Shown here piece after piece: positions 1 through 8,891 of a stretch of 64,000 nucleotides of DNA. How positions within the stretch are numbered: position 1 is the stretch's first letter; each line of letters starts with the position of its first letter. The translations under genes were made by a program, and so were the position numbers. The stretch is from positions 806,001 to 870,000 of the forward strand of contig CP070896.1 in NCBI GenBank assembly GCA_017084465.1, written 5' to 3'. The notes beneath the pieces were generated by a model. The model saw only the letters and a list, made by a program, of their open reading frames with translations. It did not search any database and had not been told where the DNA came from. Source of the stretch: Lacrimispora xylanisolvens (lineage in GTDB: Bacteria > Bacillota > Clostridia > Lachnospirales > Lachnospiraceae).

Positions 1-167
1 CCATTTAAATGTTTCATTAAAGTTGACTTTCCTGAACCAGTATGCCCAATTAATGCAACAAATTCCCCCTGTTCAATCTCTATGTTAATATCTGAAATTG
101 CAGTCTTATGAAAAACACTTCCTGAGGAATATTCATAATTCAAATGTTCCGTCTTGATGATGGGCAT
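1..167 (-). CDS. ecfA2: Energy-coupling factor transporter ATPase EcfA2 (3' part beyond the window edge)
   Basis: Only the first 55 or so codons are present; the gene runs off the left edge. The N-terminus carries a Walker A motif, GHTGSGKST, within the start of an ABC ATPase domain. It begins 4 bp after the stop of the upstream ATPase gene, the usual ecfA1-ecfA2 order. By family knowledge it pairs with EcfA1 to power an ECF vitamin importer with the transmembrane protein EcfT, which would lie further left. Identification rests on the motif and on its tandem position beside EcfA1 and FolT. Confidence 0.85.
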   Translation of the reverse strand, partial: MPIIKTEHLNYEYSSGSVFHKTAISDINIEIEQGEFVALIGHTGSGKSTLMKHLN

Positions 168-171
168 ATTA

Positions 172-1032
172 TCACACCTCCAAAAGCTTGTATATTTCAT
201 CAATGCATTGCGCTTCTGTAAGACAATCAAAAGAAATATCAATTCCTTCCTCTCTCAATAATTGCATTAATTCGATTGACTGAGGAATTTTTAAACCTGC
301 ATTTTTAAGTTCCTTGTCCCTGTTAAAAACCTTTGCAGGGACATCATCCATTAATACCCTTCCATATTTCATTACTATTACCCTGTCACACTCCACTGCC
401 TCTTCCATAAAATGTGTAATTAAAATAACAGTTATGCCATATTTTTTACGTAATTGCTGTATAACATCCATTACTTCTTTTCTGCCTTGCGGGTCCAGCA
501 TAGAGGTTGGCTCATCTAATACAATACATTCCGGTTTCATAGCCAATATACCCGCTATTGCAATTCGCTGCTTTTGTCCGCCTGATAATTTATGGGTGTC
601 CCAGTTTATATATTCTTTCATAGAAACTGCTTCAAGTGCCTCATCAATGCGAATGCGTATTTCTTCTGATGCCAAACCCAAATTTTGCAGGCCAAACGCT
701 ACATCTTCCTGAACTGTTGACGCTACTATCTGATTATCCGGATTTTGAAACACCATACCTATATGCTTTTTTATCTCTATACGCATATCTCTGATTCTTG
801 AATCCCTAAAATATAACTCCCCGGTTTTTGATACCAGGACTCCATTAAAATGCTTGGCCAGCGTAGACTTACCAGATCCATTATGTCCTAAAATGGCAAT
901 TATGCTTCCAGGGGGTATTTCCAAATCGATATTATTTAAAATATTTTCCTTTTGCTCTGAATTTTTATAATAAAACGAGACATCATCACATATCAAAAAA
1001 TTTTCTTTTACATTACTCACAATTTTACTCAT
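172..1032 (-). CDS. ecfA1: Energy-coupling factor transporter ATPase EcfA1
   Basis: This 286-residue ABC ATPase has Walker [10 protein letters not shown] (about residues 49-57), a Q-loop in VFQNPDNQ, the signature LSGGQKQR (about 149-156) and Walker [16 protein letters not shown] is typical of ECF ATPases. It would hydrolyse ATP at the cytoplasmic face to drive import through EcfT and a substrate-binding S component. Its start overlaps the end of folT by 8 bp and ecfA2 follows after 4 bp, so the three genes are translationally linked. In other Firmicutes the ATPases are often shared by several S components; here folT sits in the same operon. Confidence 0.92.
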   Translation of the reverse strand: MSKIVSNVKENFLICDDVSFYYKNSEQKENILNNIDLEIPPGSIIAILGHNGSGKSTLAKHFNGVLVSKTGELYFRDSRIRDMRIEIKKHIGMVFQNPDNQIVASTVQEDVAFGLQNLGLASEEIRIRIDEALEAVSMKEYINWDTHKLSGGQKQRIAIAGILAMKPECIVLDEPTSMLDPQGRKEVMDVIQQLRKKYGITVILITHFMEEAVECDRVIVMKYGRVLMDDVPAKVFNRDKELKNAGLKIPQSIELMQLLREEGIDISFDCLTEAQCIDEIYKLLEV

Positions 1033-1537
1033 CTCCGCTAATTATCTTTTTGCTATATCTTAATGCAATAATTTTATATCCAAGTACCCATATCATAAGA
1101 ATCATAATAGGTGCCATAAGAATATTCTGAACAACTCTTATCGGAAGAAGAGCGCGTACTGCCTGTCCTGTCATTTGATAAACCCATATGGTACTTAAGC
1201 CGCAGCTGATTATAAAATTGTTAATGAATACTGCACACACGATTCTCCATAATTGCCTTGTTTTGTTATGTAATAAGACTCCGTAAACGATTCCTGACAG
1301 AACTGCTGACAGAGTAAGCCCTGGATGAAATCCCGCGACAGGATACAGCAAAAGCCCAATTACATCGCCTACACCTCCAGCTATGCCTGCCCACATCGGA
1401 CCATACAATATCCCTGTCAAAGCCAATGGGAAAAAGGCAAAGCTGATCCTCATGATAGGAGTTGTAATTGCCAGATAACTCTTTAATACTATCAGCAAGG
1501 CTGTCAGCATTGCTGTTACCACTATTTTGTTACGCAT
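1025..1537 (-). CDS. folT: FolT, folate-binding S component of ECF transporter
   Basis: This is a 170-residue, very hydrophobic protein with about six membrane segments, the size and layout of ECF S components. The segment with YGPMWAGIAGGVGDVIG followed by FHPGLTLSA is characteristic of FolT. The frame is open further upstream, but the start at 1537 is chosen because it has a GAGGGAG ribosome site and lies just after the stop of the gamma-glutamyltransferase gene. Substrate assignment to folate comes from the family and from its place in a folate operon. FolT genes in Clostridia are often riboswitch-controlled on their own; here the gene is embedded. Confidence 0.85.
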   Translation of the reverse strand: MRNKIVVTAMLTALLIVLKSYLAITTPIMRISFAFFPLALTGILYGPMWAGIAGGVGDVIGLLLYPVAGFHPGLTLSAVLSGIVYGVLLHNKTRQLWRIVCAVFINNFIISCGLSTIWVYQMTGQAVRALLPIRVVQNILMAPIMILMIWVLGYKIIALRYSKKIISGDE

Positions 1538-1553
1538 TTCTCTCCCTCTCTTT

Positions 1554-3320
1554 CTAAGCCGCTGGACGCAGTTCCTTATTTTCAGAATTTTCTTCCGTCT
1601 CTTCTTCGTATGAAATAGATTTATAATTCCTTCTCGGATCAGCACCCCCATAGTATTTTTGTGTATCTGTATCATAATATACGGCTGCAATCCCCCCTAA
1701 GGCGGAACTATATCTGCTTACATCATTAAACTCATATCCCAAACTTAATAATTCATTTTTTACGTCTGAATCGAAATAACTTCCTTCTATTGTTAATATT
1801 GGATTATATAAATCCAGAACAAATGCGCGAGGCAAATCAACAGCCTGCTGAATATTCATATTAAAAATCAATACATTATTTAAAACTGCTAATATTGCAG
1901 GTGGAATTGAACTGTTGCCCGGTGAGCCAATTGCCATAACTGGTTCACGATCTTTTAAAACAATTGCCGGTGTAATAGTACTTCTGACCCGTTTCCCTGG
2001 TATAACATAATCCGGACTATCAGCTTTTTGAGGATCATGTTCTAAATTACTTATATGGCTATTATAAAAAAAGCCTAAACCAGGAGCCATGTATTTACAC
2101 CCCCAGGCATTCCCAATGGTATTGGTTGTTGACACCAAATTTCCATATTTATCCATTACAGAAATATGACTTGTTTCCTTACTGTCTTCTCCACCTGATT
2201 TTACAGGATTTGTCTTTAAGTTTCCGTGTGGTGGATTAGTCATGGTTTTATCAACAGGCATACTTTCCAGTCTTTTCTTGGCATAATCTTTCGATACAAT
2301 GGTGTCTGTCGGAATATTAAAAAAAGCCGGATCTCCCAAATAAGTGAATGCATCTGCCATTCCTAACCGCAATGCTTCATTTAGGGTAAATAAATATTTA
2401 GATGAATTGACTCCCATTGATTTTAAATCGTAGTTTTCCAGTATATTAAGAGATTCTAACAGCCACTCTCCCCCATTGGATGGCATGGAAGGCACTATAA
2501 TGTTATAGCCATAATATGACGTTTGAATAGGAACTCGTTCAATGGCTCTATATTTTGACATATCATTTAAAGTAATTAAATTGTTTCCTGACTGTAATCC
2601 ATTTACAACCTTATCCGCCAGTTCACCATTATAGAATCCTTCAATACCTTGCTCTGCCAATTTTTGCAGGGTATCTGCCAACAATTTATTCTTGATTATT
2701 TCTCCTTCTTTAATTGGCTTTCCATTATTCAAATAAACATCTGCAAAATCAGGGTTTTGAGATAAGACCTCATAGTTACTTTTAATTGAATCTGCTAATC
2801 TCTTATCAGCTCTGAATCCATTTCTTGCTAATTGAATCGCAGGTTCCATTACTTCTTCCCGACTCATTGTTCCATACTTATCAAGCGCAGTTAGTATTCC
2901 ATACACCTGACCAGGTACGGCAGCATTTTTAGCAGTATTTTTGTCTGTATTTGGAATGAACCACCCTGCTTTCATATTAGACGGAACCGTTTCCATATAC
3001 TCAATAACTATACACTGATCATTTTCTTTCATATAAACTGTCATAATACCACTCCCCCCAATTGAACTTAAATTAGGTTCGACTACACCAATTGTAAAAA
3101 TAGCTGCCACTGCGGCATCCACAGCATTTCCGCCCTTTTTTAATATATCTACCCCTATTTGTGATGAATATTCGCTGGCGCTGGAAACGACCCCTCCGCT
3201 TCGGATGGCTCCGCCATCATCATTAGCAAGAACAGAAACATTATTAAAGAGTATTAATAAAACCGCTAACAGAAAAACTCTTAACCTTTGTTTCCTGACA
3301 TGTTTTTTCATACTTTTCAC
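1554..3320 (-). CDS. ggt: Secreted gamma-glutamyltransferase (gamma-glutamyltranspeptidase)
   Basis: At 588 residues this matches full-length GGT. Residues 1-32 form a signal peptide (basic start, hydrophobic core, then VLANDD), so it acts outside the membrane. The autoprocessing and catalytic threonine is Thr383 in ETSHISVMD, aligned with the TTHxSVxD motif of the family. GGT cleaves gamma-glutamyl bonds. Within a folate operon next to FolT and FolC, a reasonable inference is trimming the gamma-linked polyglutamate tail of external folates before uptake. General glutathione or glutamine use cannot be excluded. folC lies 33 bp upstream and folT 16 bp downstream. Confidence 0.93.
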   Translation of the reverse strand: MKSMKKHVRKQRLRVFLLAVLLILFNNVSVLANDDGGAIRSGGVVSSASEYSSQIGVDILKKGGNAVDAAVAAIFTIGVVEPNLSSIGGSGIMTVYMKENDQCIVIEYMETVPSNMKAGWFIPNTDKNTAKNAAVPGQVYGILTALDKYGTMSREEVMEPAIQLARNGFRADKRLADSIKSNYEVLSQNPDFADVYLNNGKPIKEGEIIKNKLLADTLQKLAEQGIEGFYNGELADKVVNGLQSGNNLITLNDMSKYRAIERVPIQTSYYGYNIIVPSMPSNGGEWLLESLNILENYDLKSMGVNSSKYLFTLNEALRLGMADAFTYLGDPAFFNIPTDTIVSKDYAKKRLESMPVDKTMTNPPHGNLKTNPVKSGGEDSKETSHISVMDKYGNLVSTTNTIGNAWGCKYMAPGLGFFYNSHISNLEHDPQKADSPDYVIPGKRVRSTITPAIVLKDREPVMAIGSPGNSSIPPAILAVLNNVLIFNMNIQQAVDLPRAFVLDLYNPILTIEGSYFDSDVKNELLSLGYEFNDVSRYSSALGGIAAVYYDTDTQKYYGGADPRRNYKSISYEEETEENSENKELRPAA

Positions 3321-3353
3321 CCCGAATATATTGCTTTGCTTTCATATTGCATC

Positions 3354-4619
3354 CTAACGTCCATAAAATGAACGTATTTCACTCGCTATTGAAAATGAGC
3401 CTACTACACAAATGACATCCTCTTTTTGTGCTCCTTCCAGCGCTGTTTTTATTCCATTTAATGGAGTTTCGCAATTTACTATAGCGGAATTGTATTTTCT
3501 TAAACAATCGGTTAAATCTTCTGCTTTTAAAGCTCTCGTATTATTGGGGGTTATAGTATAGAATTTTTTTGCATATGGTGCGATTATATCAATCATTGAA
3601 ATGTAATCCTTGTCAGCTAAAACGCCAAATACAAAAATTATTTTTTTCCCCGAAAAATATTGTATCAAACCTTCTTTCAGAGCCTGAAAACACTGTGGAT
3701 TATGCCCGCCATCTAAAATCACAACCGGATCCTTCTGCATCACTTCGAATCTGGCTGGCCATGTTGTTTTTTTCAAGCCTTCTTTAATATCAGCTTCGCT
3801 GATTCTCCACCCACGCTTTTGTAATGCACATACCGTTTCTAAAACAACAGCGGTGTTCTTAAGCTGATGGCTTCCTAAAAGTTTAATATAAATATTTTTC
3901 ATGTTTTTATAATCAAACATCTGACCATCTAAATCTGAACTTACAGGATTTAATTCTGAGAAATCTGCAATGAATAAATCTGCATTTACTTTTTTGCAGG
4001 TTTCTTCCACAACATTAACCACCTCTTGCCCTTGCTGATACAAAACAACCTGGCAATCTCTTTTTATAATTCCGGCTTTTTCCCTTGCGATTTCAGAAAT
4101 GGTATCTCCAAGTTGTTCCATGTGGTCCAGACCAATTGAAGTTATTACAGCTACCTCTGTATTTTCAATGAAATTTGTACAATCAAGTCTTCCGCCCATT
4201 CCGACTTCAAATACTACAATATCGCAGCATTTTCGTTTAAAAAATTCAACTGCTATCATTGTAATCAGCTCAAATTCAGTGGGACCTTCCTTCATTTTTT
4301 CCACAAAAGGCTTTATAAATTCAACAATTTCAATCAATTCAGAATCTGTAATACAGTGGTCATTAACCTGATAATATTCGTTAAATGTAGATATAAATGG
4401 AGAAGTAAACAGTCCTACTCGATAACCAGATTCATTTAGTATATCAGCAAGCATTCTGGAGGTTGAACCTTTTCCATTTGTACCTGCGATATGAACGAAT
4501 TTTAGTTGTTTTTGTGGATTACCAATTAACTCATTAAGCTCAATAATTCTGTCTAATCCCAGTTTAGTTCCTTTCCATGACTTGCTATGTATAAATTTTA
4601 TTGCTTCCTCATATATCAT
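3354..4619 (-). CDS. folC: Bifunctional folylpolyglutamate synthase/dihydrofolate synthase
   Basis: This 421-residue Mur-ligase-type enzyme has the FolC P-loop GTNGKGST (about residues 46-53), GMGGRLDCTN and SIGLDHMEQLG in the central ATPase domain, and a C-terminal ligase domain with ILDGGHNPQ. It adds glutamate to dihydropteroate and then to folates, using ATP. It is in the cytoplasm and completes both the synthesis and the salvage branch of this operon. The start at 4619 is followed by a normal N-terminus with no plausible alternative. The next gene upstream ends 13 bp away. Confidence 0.95.
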   Translation of the reverse strand: MIYEEAIKFIHSKSWKGTKLGLDRIIELNELIGNPQKQLKFVHIAGTNGKGSTSRMLADILNESGYRVGLFTSPFISTFNEYYQVNDHCITDSELIEIVEFIKPFVEKMKEGPTEFELITMIAVEFFKRKCCDIVVFEVGMGGRLDCTNFIENTEVAVITSIGLDHMEQLGDTISEIAREKAGIIKRDCQVVLYQQGQEVVNVVEETCKKVNADLFIADFSELNPVSSDLDGQMFDYKNMKNIYIKLLGSHQLKNTAVVLETVCALQKRGWRISEADIKEGLKKTTWPARFEVMQKDPVVILDGGHNPQCFQALKEGLIQYFSGKKIIFVFGVLADKDYISMIDIIAPYAKKFYTITPNNTRALKAEDLTDCLRKYNSAIVNCETPLNGIKTALEGAQKEDVICVVGSFSIASEIRSFYGR

Positions 4620-4632
4620 CTTTATCCACCCT

Positions 4633-5412
4633 TCAAAGTTTACTCCAACTATTAAACGTCTCTACTAAAGCTTTTTCTAATCTGGTTTTCGCATTCTTAA
4701 ATAATGTCTCATTATAGGCAGAAACTTCCTCCTCTCCAAAATATCTGTTATCTATATACGCCCTATAATTTATTTCCAATATCAGCCCTTGAAATACGTC
4801 ACCATACAGCGATCGATAATACTTAATTGTATTTCCACCTTTAAATATTGAATCAGTGTTAGTCGAAAAATCATACAATTGCAGATTTTCATCAAACACT
4901 TTTACGGTTTCTCTGTCAGAAGTGGCTCCATCTGAATTTCCAATGCAAATATCATCATTATATTGCTGAAAAAAGCTGTGTATATCTATTAAATACACCT
5001 TTCCAAATTGTAGAATCTTCTCAGCCAGCTGTCTTTTCAATTCCTCATGATAAGGCTTGTAGAATGTTTCTATCCGCTCAGTTATTTCCGCTTTGCTTAA
5101 AGAGCTTTCATATAATCGTGTTCCGAAGGTATTGGTTTCATAAACAACTGATTGTAAATAACTATCTGATTTAAAGTGATTGGGTGCTCTATTTAAATCA
5201 ACCACATACCGGCTGATATTGGAAATAATTTGTGTTACCCCATATTCCTTTAAGAAATCAAATAACTCTGGCAAAAACCAATCCATATTAGTCATCACTG
5301 CTGACTTTTTCATCTTGTACCTAATGGAATCAGGCAGATATGTACCACTGTGTGGAAAGCTTACAACAACAGGATATTGGCTGTTTGTATTTATCACATT
5401 ATATAAATCCAT
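4633..5412 (-). CDS. N-formylglutamate amidohydrolase family protein
   Basis: This 259-residue protein belongs to the N-formylglutamate amidohydrolase (FGase, HutG-like) family. Visible marks are SFPHSGTYLP near the N-terminus, LNRAPNHF and the metal-site-like DIHSFFQQ segment. Classical members split N-formylglutamate in histidine degradation, but no hut gene lies here. It sits between folC and folB-folK. An inference worth testing is that it acts on a folate-related acyl-glutamate such as p-aminobenzoyl-glutamate, a folate breakdown product. The sequence itself does not show substrate. No signal peptide is present, so it is cytoplasmic. Confidence 0.8.
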   Translation of the reverse strand: MDLYNVINTNSQYPVVVSFPHSGTYLPDSIRYKMKKSAVMTNMDWFLPELFDFLKEYGVTQIISNISRYVVDLNRAPNHFKSDSYLQSVVYETNTFGTRLYESSLSKAEITERIETFYKPYHEELKRQLAEKILQFGKVYLIDIHSFFQQYNDDICIGNSDGATSDRETVKVFDENLQLYDFSTNTDSIFKGGNTIKYYRSLYGDVFQGLILEINYRAYIDNRYFGEEEVSAYNETLFKNAKTRLEKALVETFNSWSKL

Positions 5413-5434
5413 AATTGCTTTAAATAACCCCCTT

Positions 5435-6295
5435 TTAATCCGCCAATGTAATAATTTCTAATGATTTAATTCCCTCCAACTGCTCTTTTTCCAATTCATC
5501 TTTTATTTCTTGCAGTCTCTTATGTAAAATAGGATGTACATAATTAGGTTTCATTTCGCAAAGTGGTTTCAGAACGAACATTCTATCATGCAATCTGGGG
5601 TGTGGAATGATTAAGTCTTCATTTTCATATATTTCGTGATTATACAAAAGGAGATCAATATCCATTGTCCTTGGTCCCCAGTGGACAGTTCTAACACGTT
5701 TTAATTTGTTTTCAACCTCCAAAACATGGGCTAATAGTTCTTCAGCTGTCAGTAATGTTTTAAGTTCTACGCAGCAATTAAGGAAATCATCCTGTTCTAC
5801 GCCTCCGACAGGCGAAGTAATATAGGAAGAGGATTTGTTTATTATTACATTTCTGGAATCACTAATCAGTTCCAGCGCGTTAACAATGTTCCTGTTCCTG
5901 TCACCCATGTTGGAACCTAATCCTAAAAATGCTGTACTCCATCCTCTCCTTATCTTTACCGATACATAATTTACAATGCAGCCTATAGGTGCCCATGGTT
6001 TTTTTATTTCTACCATTATCTCCTTAACCATCTGATATTTAAGAAGAATCGCTTCTGCGATTACTTCTGCGCAGCTTTCAATTAAATCATAGGATTTGGC
6101 GCCAAATATATCAGAAACCAGGTTGCAAATATCCGCATAGTTTACTGTAAAGTCTATTTGATCGTTGACCCCCGCTTTCCGGACACATAATGACAATTGC
6201 AGAGATATAAAAAACTTCTGTCCCAACTTTTTTTCTTCTTCCAAAACTCCATGATGAGCAAATATCTCTAAATCTGTTATACTTATAGTATCCAA
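5435..6295 (-). CDS. folBK: Fused dihydroneopterin aldolase and HPPK (FolB-FolK)
   Basis: This 286-residue fusion has two enzymes. Residues 1 to about 118 are FolB (AHHGVLEEEKKLGQ, then SYDLIE and the VEIKKPWAP lysine region). Residues about 120-280 are FolK, 6-hydroxymethyl-7,8-dihydropterin pyrophosphokinase (GLGSNMGDR, GPRTMDIDLLLY, IPHPRLHDRMFVLKPL). It performs two consecutive steps from dihydroneopterin to the pyrophosphate that FolP uses. FolB-FolK fusions are known in Firmicutes. All expected catalytic segments are intact. folP lies 11 bp upstream in the same operon. Confidence 0.95.
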   Translation of the reverse strand: MDTISITDLEIFAHHGVLEEEKKLGQKFFISLQLSLCVRKAGVNDQIDFTVNYADICNLVSDIFGAKSYDLIESCAEVIAEAILLKYQMVKEIMVEIKKPWAPIGCIVNYVSVKIRRGWSTAFLGLGSNMGDRNRNIVNALELISDSRNVIINKSSSYITSPVGGVEQDDFLNCCVELKTLLTAEELLAHVLEVENKLKRVRTVHWGPRTMDIDLLLYNHEIYENEDLIIPHPRLHDRMFVLKPLCEMKPNYVHPILHKRLQEIKDELEKEQLEGIKSLEIITLAD

Positions 6296-6306
6296 TCAAT
6301 TACCTC

Positions 6307-7119
6307 CTAATGGCGTCCTCTCACGATTTCATCAGTTATAATACATACCCTTTTATTCGCTTGTACATCATGAACCCTTATAAAATCACAGTGCTTGGAT
6401 ATTGCTAATGCCGTCGTTGCAAGAGTGGCTTCCAGTCTTTCCTCCAGAGGTAAATTAAGTATATTTCCTATAAATGATTTTCTTGATGTACCTATTAAAA
6501 CCGGATATTTTAATTTTGAAAATTCCTCCAGATTTTTAATAACAGAAATATTTAACGCAACTGTTTTTGCAAAACCGACTCCAGGATCTAAGATGATTTT
6601 ATCATGAGGGATGCCTGCATTAAGTGCTATATCTAAAGCCTCATTTAAATCAGATATAACATCTATAATAAAATTGTTATAATTCATATTGTCTCTGTTA
6701 TGCATTATGCAGCATGCCACATCGTATTTAGAACACACGGACGCCATATGTTCATCTTTTTTCATACAGCCGAAATCGTTTATCATTGATGCTCCTAAAC
6801 AAATAGCCTGTTCTGCAACAGAAGCTCTTCTTGTGTCAATAGATATGGGTACATTTATATGTTTTTTCAGCTCCTTTAAAACTGGCAGAACTCTTGACAT
6901 TTCGACTTCCTCTTCCACTGGTATTGCTCCAGGCCGTGAAGATTCCCCTCCGATTTCTATAATATCAGCTCCTTCACTAACCAATTTTTCTGCATACGAT
7001 ATTGCTTGATTAATTGAATTGTGTTTTCCTCCATCATAAAAGGAATCTGGCGTTAAATTTACGATACCAACAATATAGGTTCTTGCTCCAATATCAAATT
7101 TCGTGTTTCCAATAATCAT
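6307..7119 (-). CDS. folP: Dihydropteroate synthase
   Basis: This 270-residue TIM-barrel enzyme carries NLTPDSFYDGG near the N-terminus, IEIGGESSRPG, PISIDTRRASVAE, DPGVGFAKT and GTSRKSFIG. It joins the FolK product to p-aminobenzoate and is the sulfonamide target. The frame is open five codons further to a TTG, but the ATG at 7119 is preferred because GGAGG lies 7 bases upstream and overlaps that extension. No pab synthesis gene is seen in this window, so p-aminobenzoate must come from elsewhere. Confidence 0.95.
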   Translation of the reverse strand: MIIGNTKFDIGARTYIVGIVNLTPDSFYDGGKHNSINQAISYAEKLVSEGADIIEIGGESSRPGAIPVEEEVEMSRVLPVLKELKKHINVPISIDTRRASVAEQAICLGASMINDFGCMKKDEHMASVCSKYDVACCIMHNRDNMNYNNFIIDVISDLNEALDIALNAGIPHDKIILDPGVGFAKTVALNISVIKNLEEFSKLKYPVLIGTSRKSFIGNILNLPLEERLEATLATTALAISKHCDFIRVHDVQANKRVCIITDEIVRGRH

Positions 7120-7137
7120 TTCCCCTACCTCCAAAAT

Positions 7138-7617
7138 TTAGTAAACTAATTTTTCATTCATTTTTTCCTGACTCCAATTGCATATATCCTTAGCTTCACA
7201 AAGAAAGCAGAGGCGTGATAATTTATCTGCTTTATATAATAAATTTGCGAAGGAATCATTCTCATCTTCCAATTTGCGGTGTTTCGTTATGGCATTCTTG
7301 CACATTTCTATCTCTTTTACGTTAAATTTGCATGAAGCAAGTATACTATCTGCTATTTCAGCTGCCGAAATGTGATGAGGTATTCCCTCCTCATACTGCC
7401 GCCACTTTGTTATATCGTGGATCAATGCAGCTGCATAGATTAATTCCTTATCATACCCACAATTATTTTCAAGATTTAAAATATATGCAATTCTAGCCAC
7501 ATCTATAGAGTGGTTTAGATTATGCTTACAAAACATTCTTTCTCTCTCAGCAATTTCATTTCTTCTTAAATATTCTTTAAAAACTTTATTATTTAATATA
7601 TTACTGATGCGTTCCAT
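7138..7617 (-). CDS. HD-domain metal-dependent phosphohydrolase in folate operon
   Basis: This 159-residue HD-superfamily protein has HNLNHSIDVAR, ALIHDITKW and HHISAAEIA, supplying the histidines and aspartate of a metal-binding phosphohydrolase site. The frame runs open into folE, but the ATG at 7617 has a GGGAGAG ribosome site and gives a non-overlapping gene. It sits between folE and folP. The pathway needs removal of the triphosphate from the FolE product before FolB, and no NUDIX-type enzyme for that step lies in the operon. This HD protein could fill the gap; that is inference from context only. Confidence 0.82.
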   Translation of the reverse strand: MERISNILNNKVFKEYLRRNEIAERERMFCKHNLNHSIDVARIAYILNLENNCGYDKELIYAAALIHDITKWRQYEEGIPHHISAAEIADSILASCKFNVKEIEMCKNAITKHRKLEDENDSFANLLYKADKLSRLCFLCEAKDICNWSQEKMNEKLVY

Positions 7618-7657
7618 CGTAATTCTCTCCCAGTATGTTTTGAAAATATGATACTGA

Positions 7658-8224
7658 TCAATCTGTTTCAAGTGATAATAACTGCAATGCTTCTTTTCTT
7701 GCTTTATCATCCGTCTTAAAAATCCCTGCAAAACAAGTGGTTACCGTTTTAGTGCCTGGTTTTCTGATTCCCCTCATATTCATACACAGATGTTCTGCTT
7801 TTATAAGTATTGCTGCTCCTATTGCCTGTGCATCGTTTTCTAATATGTCAACGATTTCTGCTCCTAACCGTTCTTGTAGCTGTGGTTTTTTGGAACACAT
7901 ATCTACCACACGGGCAAGCTTACTTAACCCTAGCAGTCTTCCCGGCGCTGGAATGTAACAGATACTTGCAGTTCCATAGAAAGGCAATAAATGATGTTCA
8001 CACATTGAGTAAAATGGTATGTCCTTTACAATCACCATCTCTTCAGTACAACTCTCACCGAAATACTTCAGTACACTTTGAGGAGGCGTCTCTAATCCTG
8101 CAAATATTTCACAATACATATTAGAGATTCTTTCTGGTGTCTCTCTCAACCCTTCCCTGTCAGGATCTTCGCCTATTGCAATCAGCAACTCTCTTACAGC
8201 AAATCGTATTCGTTCTTTATCCAT
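7658..8224 (-). CDS. folE: GTP cyclohydrolase I
   Basis: This 188-residue enzyme is the normal length for FolE. The zinc ligands are visible in CEHHLLPFYG and in AEHLCMNMRGIRKPG, and GRLLGLSKLAR marks the substrate-binding region. It converts GTP to dihydroneopterin triphosphate, the first step of folate synthesis. It begins 2 bp after the dihydrofolate reductase stop and is therefore probably cotranslated with it. The HD phosphohydrolase follows. Product and place in the operon agree fully. Confidence 0.96.
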   Translation of the reverse strand: MDKERIRFAVRELLIAIGEDPDREGLRETPERISNMYCEIFAGLETPPQSVLKYFGESCTEEMVIVKDIPFYSMCEHHLLPFYGTASICYIPAPGRLLGLSKLARVVDMCSKKPQLQERLGAEIVDILENDAQAIGAAILIKAEHLCMNMRGIRKPGTKTVTTCFAGIFKTDDKARKEALQLLSLETD

Positions 8225-8226
8225 GA

Positions 8227-8718
8227 CTAAATCCCCCTTGTAACCCTTATATATTTTTTAATACTAATTTCCTCATCCTCATAAAATACCTGCTCCGGAT
8301 AAAAATTACTTTCAAATTCCGGAAAGTATCGATTGCCTTCAAAAGACCTTTTTATCTGTGTTATGTAAATATATTTGCATTTGGCAATTGTCGCTTTATA
8401 TATCTCACTTCCACCGCAAATCCACACCTTCTTACCCCCAGAGCCAGTATCCGGTATTTCCTCAATTTGATGAATAACCTTTACATTTACGTTATCTGAA
8501 ACATAGTTTTTATTTCTTGTTAATATATAATACTCATTCTCTGAGTATATCTTTTTCATAGATTCAAATGTTTTCCTGCCAATTACCAGGATATGCCCCT
8601 TTGTCGCAGTATTAAACCAAATCATATCTTTGGGAATATTCCAGGGTAACTTATTTTCACTTCCAATGACTCTATTAATATCCATTGCAGCAATAGAAAT
8701 CCACTCACATTCTTTCAA
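8227..8718 (-). CDS. dfrA: Dihydrofolate reductase, first gene of the folate operon
   Basis: This 163-residue protein is the length of bacterial DHFR, with ISIAAMDINRVIG, LPWNIPKDMIWF, GRKTFESM and ICGGSEIY. It reduces dihydrofolate to tetrahydrofolate with NADPH and is the trimethoprim target. The start is TTG, preceded by GGAG at the right distance; no better ATG fits the conserved N-terminus. It is the promoter-proximal gene of the cluster, with a good promoter at 8776-8804 and a divergent regulator gene beyond. Confidence 0.95.
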   Translation of the reverse strand: MKECEWISIAAMDINRVIGSENKLPWNIPKDMIWFNTATKGHILVIGRKTFESMKKIYSENEYYILTRNKNYVSDNVNVKVIHQIEEIPDTGSGGKKVWICGGSEIYKATIAKCKYIYITQIKRSFEGNRYFPEFESNFYPEQVFYEDEEISIKKYIRVTRGI

Positions 8719-8775
8719 GGTGATATCTCCTTTCTATGTATTTTAATATTAATTATGTATTTTTTTACTGACTTA

Positions 8776-8804
8776 ACAATAATACACTTTAAAAGACATG
8801 TCAA
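8776..8804 (-). promoter_or_regulatory. Promoter of the folate operon
   Basis: On the minus strand a consensus -35 TTGACA (8799-8804) is followed after 17 bases by TATTGT (8776-8781), a short distance upstream of the dfrA start. It lies back to back with the promoter of the divergent BlaI-like gene. I saw no tetrahydrofolate riboswitch between it and dfrA. Confidence 0.75.
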
Positions 8805-8827
8805 CGATCATTTTCCGCCATAAAATA

Positions 8828-8856
8828 TTGACACTTTATTTTTTTACCGTTATAAT
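8828..8856 (+). promoter_or_regulatory. Promoter of the BlaI/M56 operon
   Basis: TTGACA at 8828-8833 and TATAAT at 8851-8856 are separated by exactly 17 bases. Both hexamers are perfect consensus. The BlaI-like gene starts 36 bases further on. Such a strong promoter fits a gene set held off by its own repressor. Confidence 0.8.
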
Positions 8857-8891
8857 ATTAATATAATCTATTTGATACGAGGAGAACTTTG

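Noticed and set aside
1538..1690. Longer FolT start overlapping the gamma-glutamyltransferase gene
   Set aside because: The extension overlaps the 3' end of the upstream gene and is highly basic; the ATG at 1537 has a ribosome site and leads straight into the first helix.
8719..8891. Tetrahydrofolate riboswitch controlling the folate operon
   Set aside because: The leader of dfrA is short and shows only promoter elements; the conserved riboswitch core was not found, nor is it present before folT.
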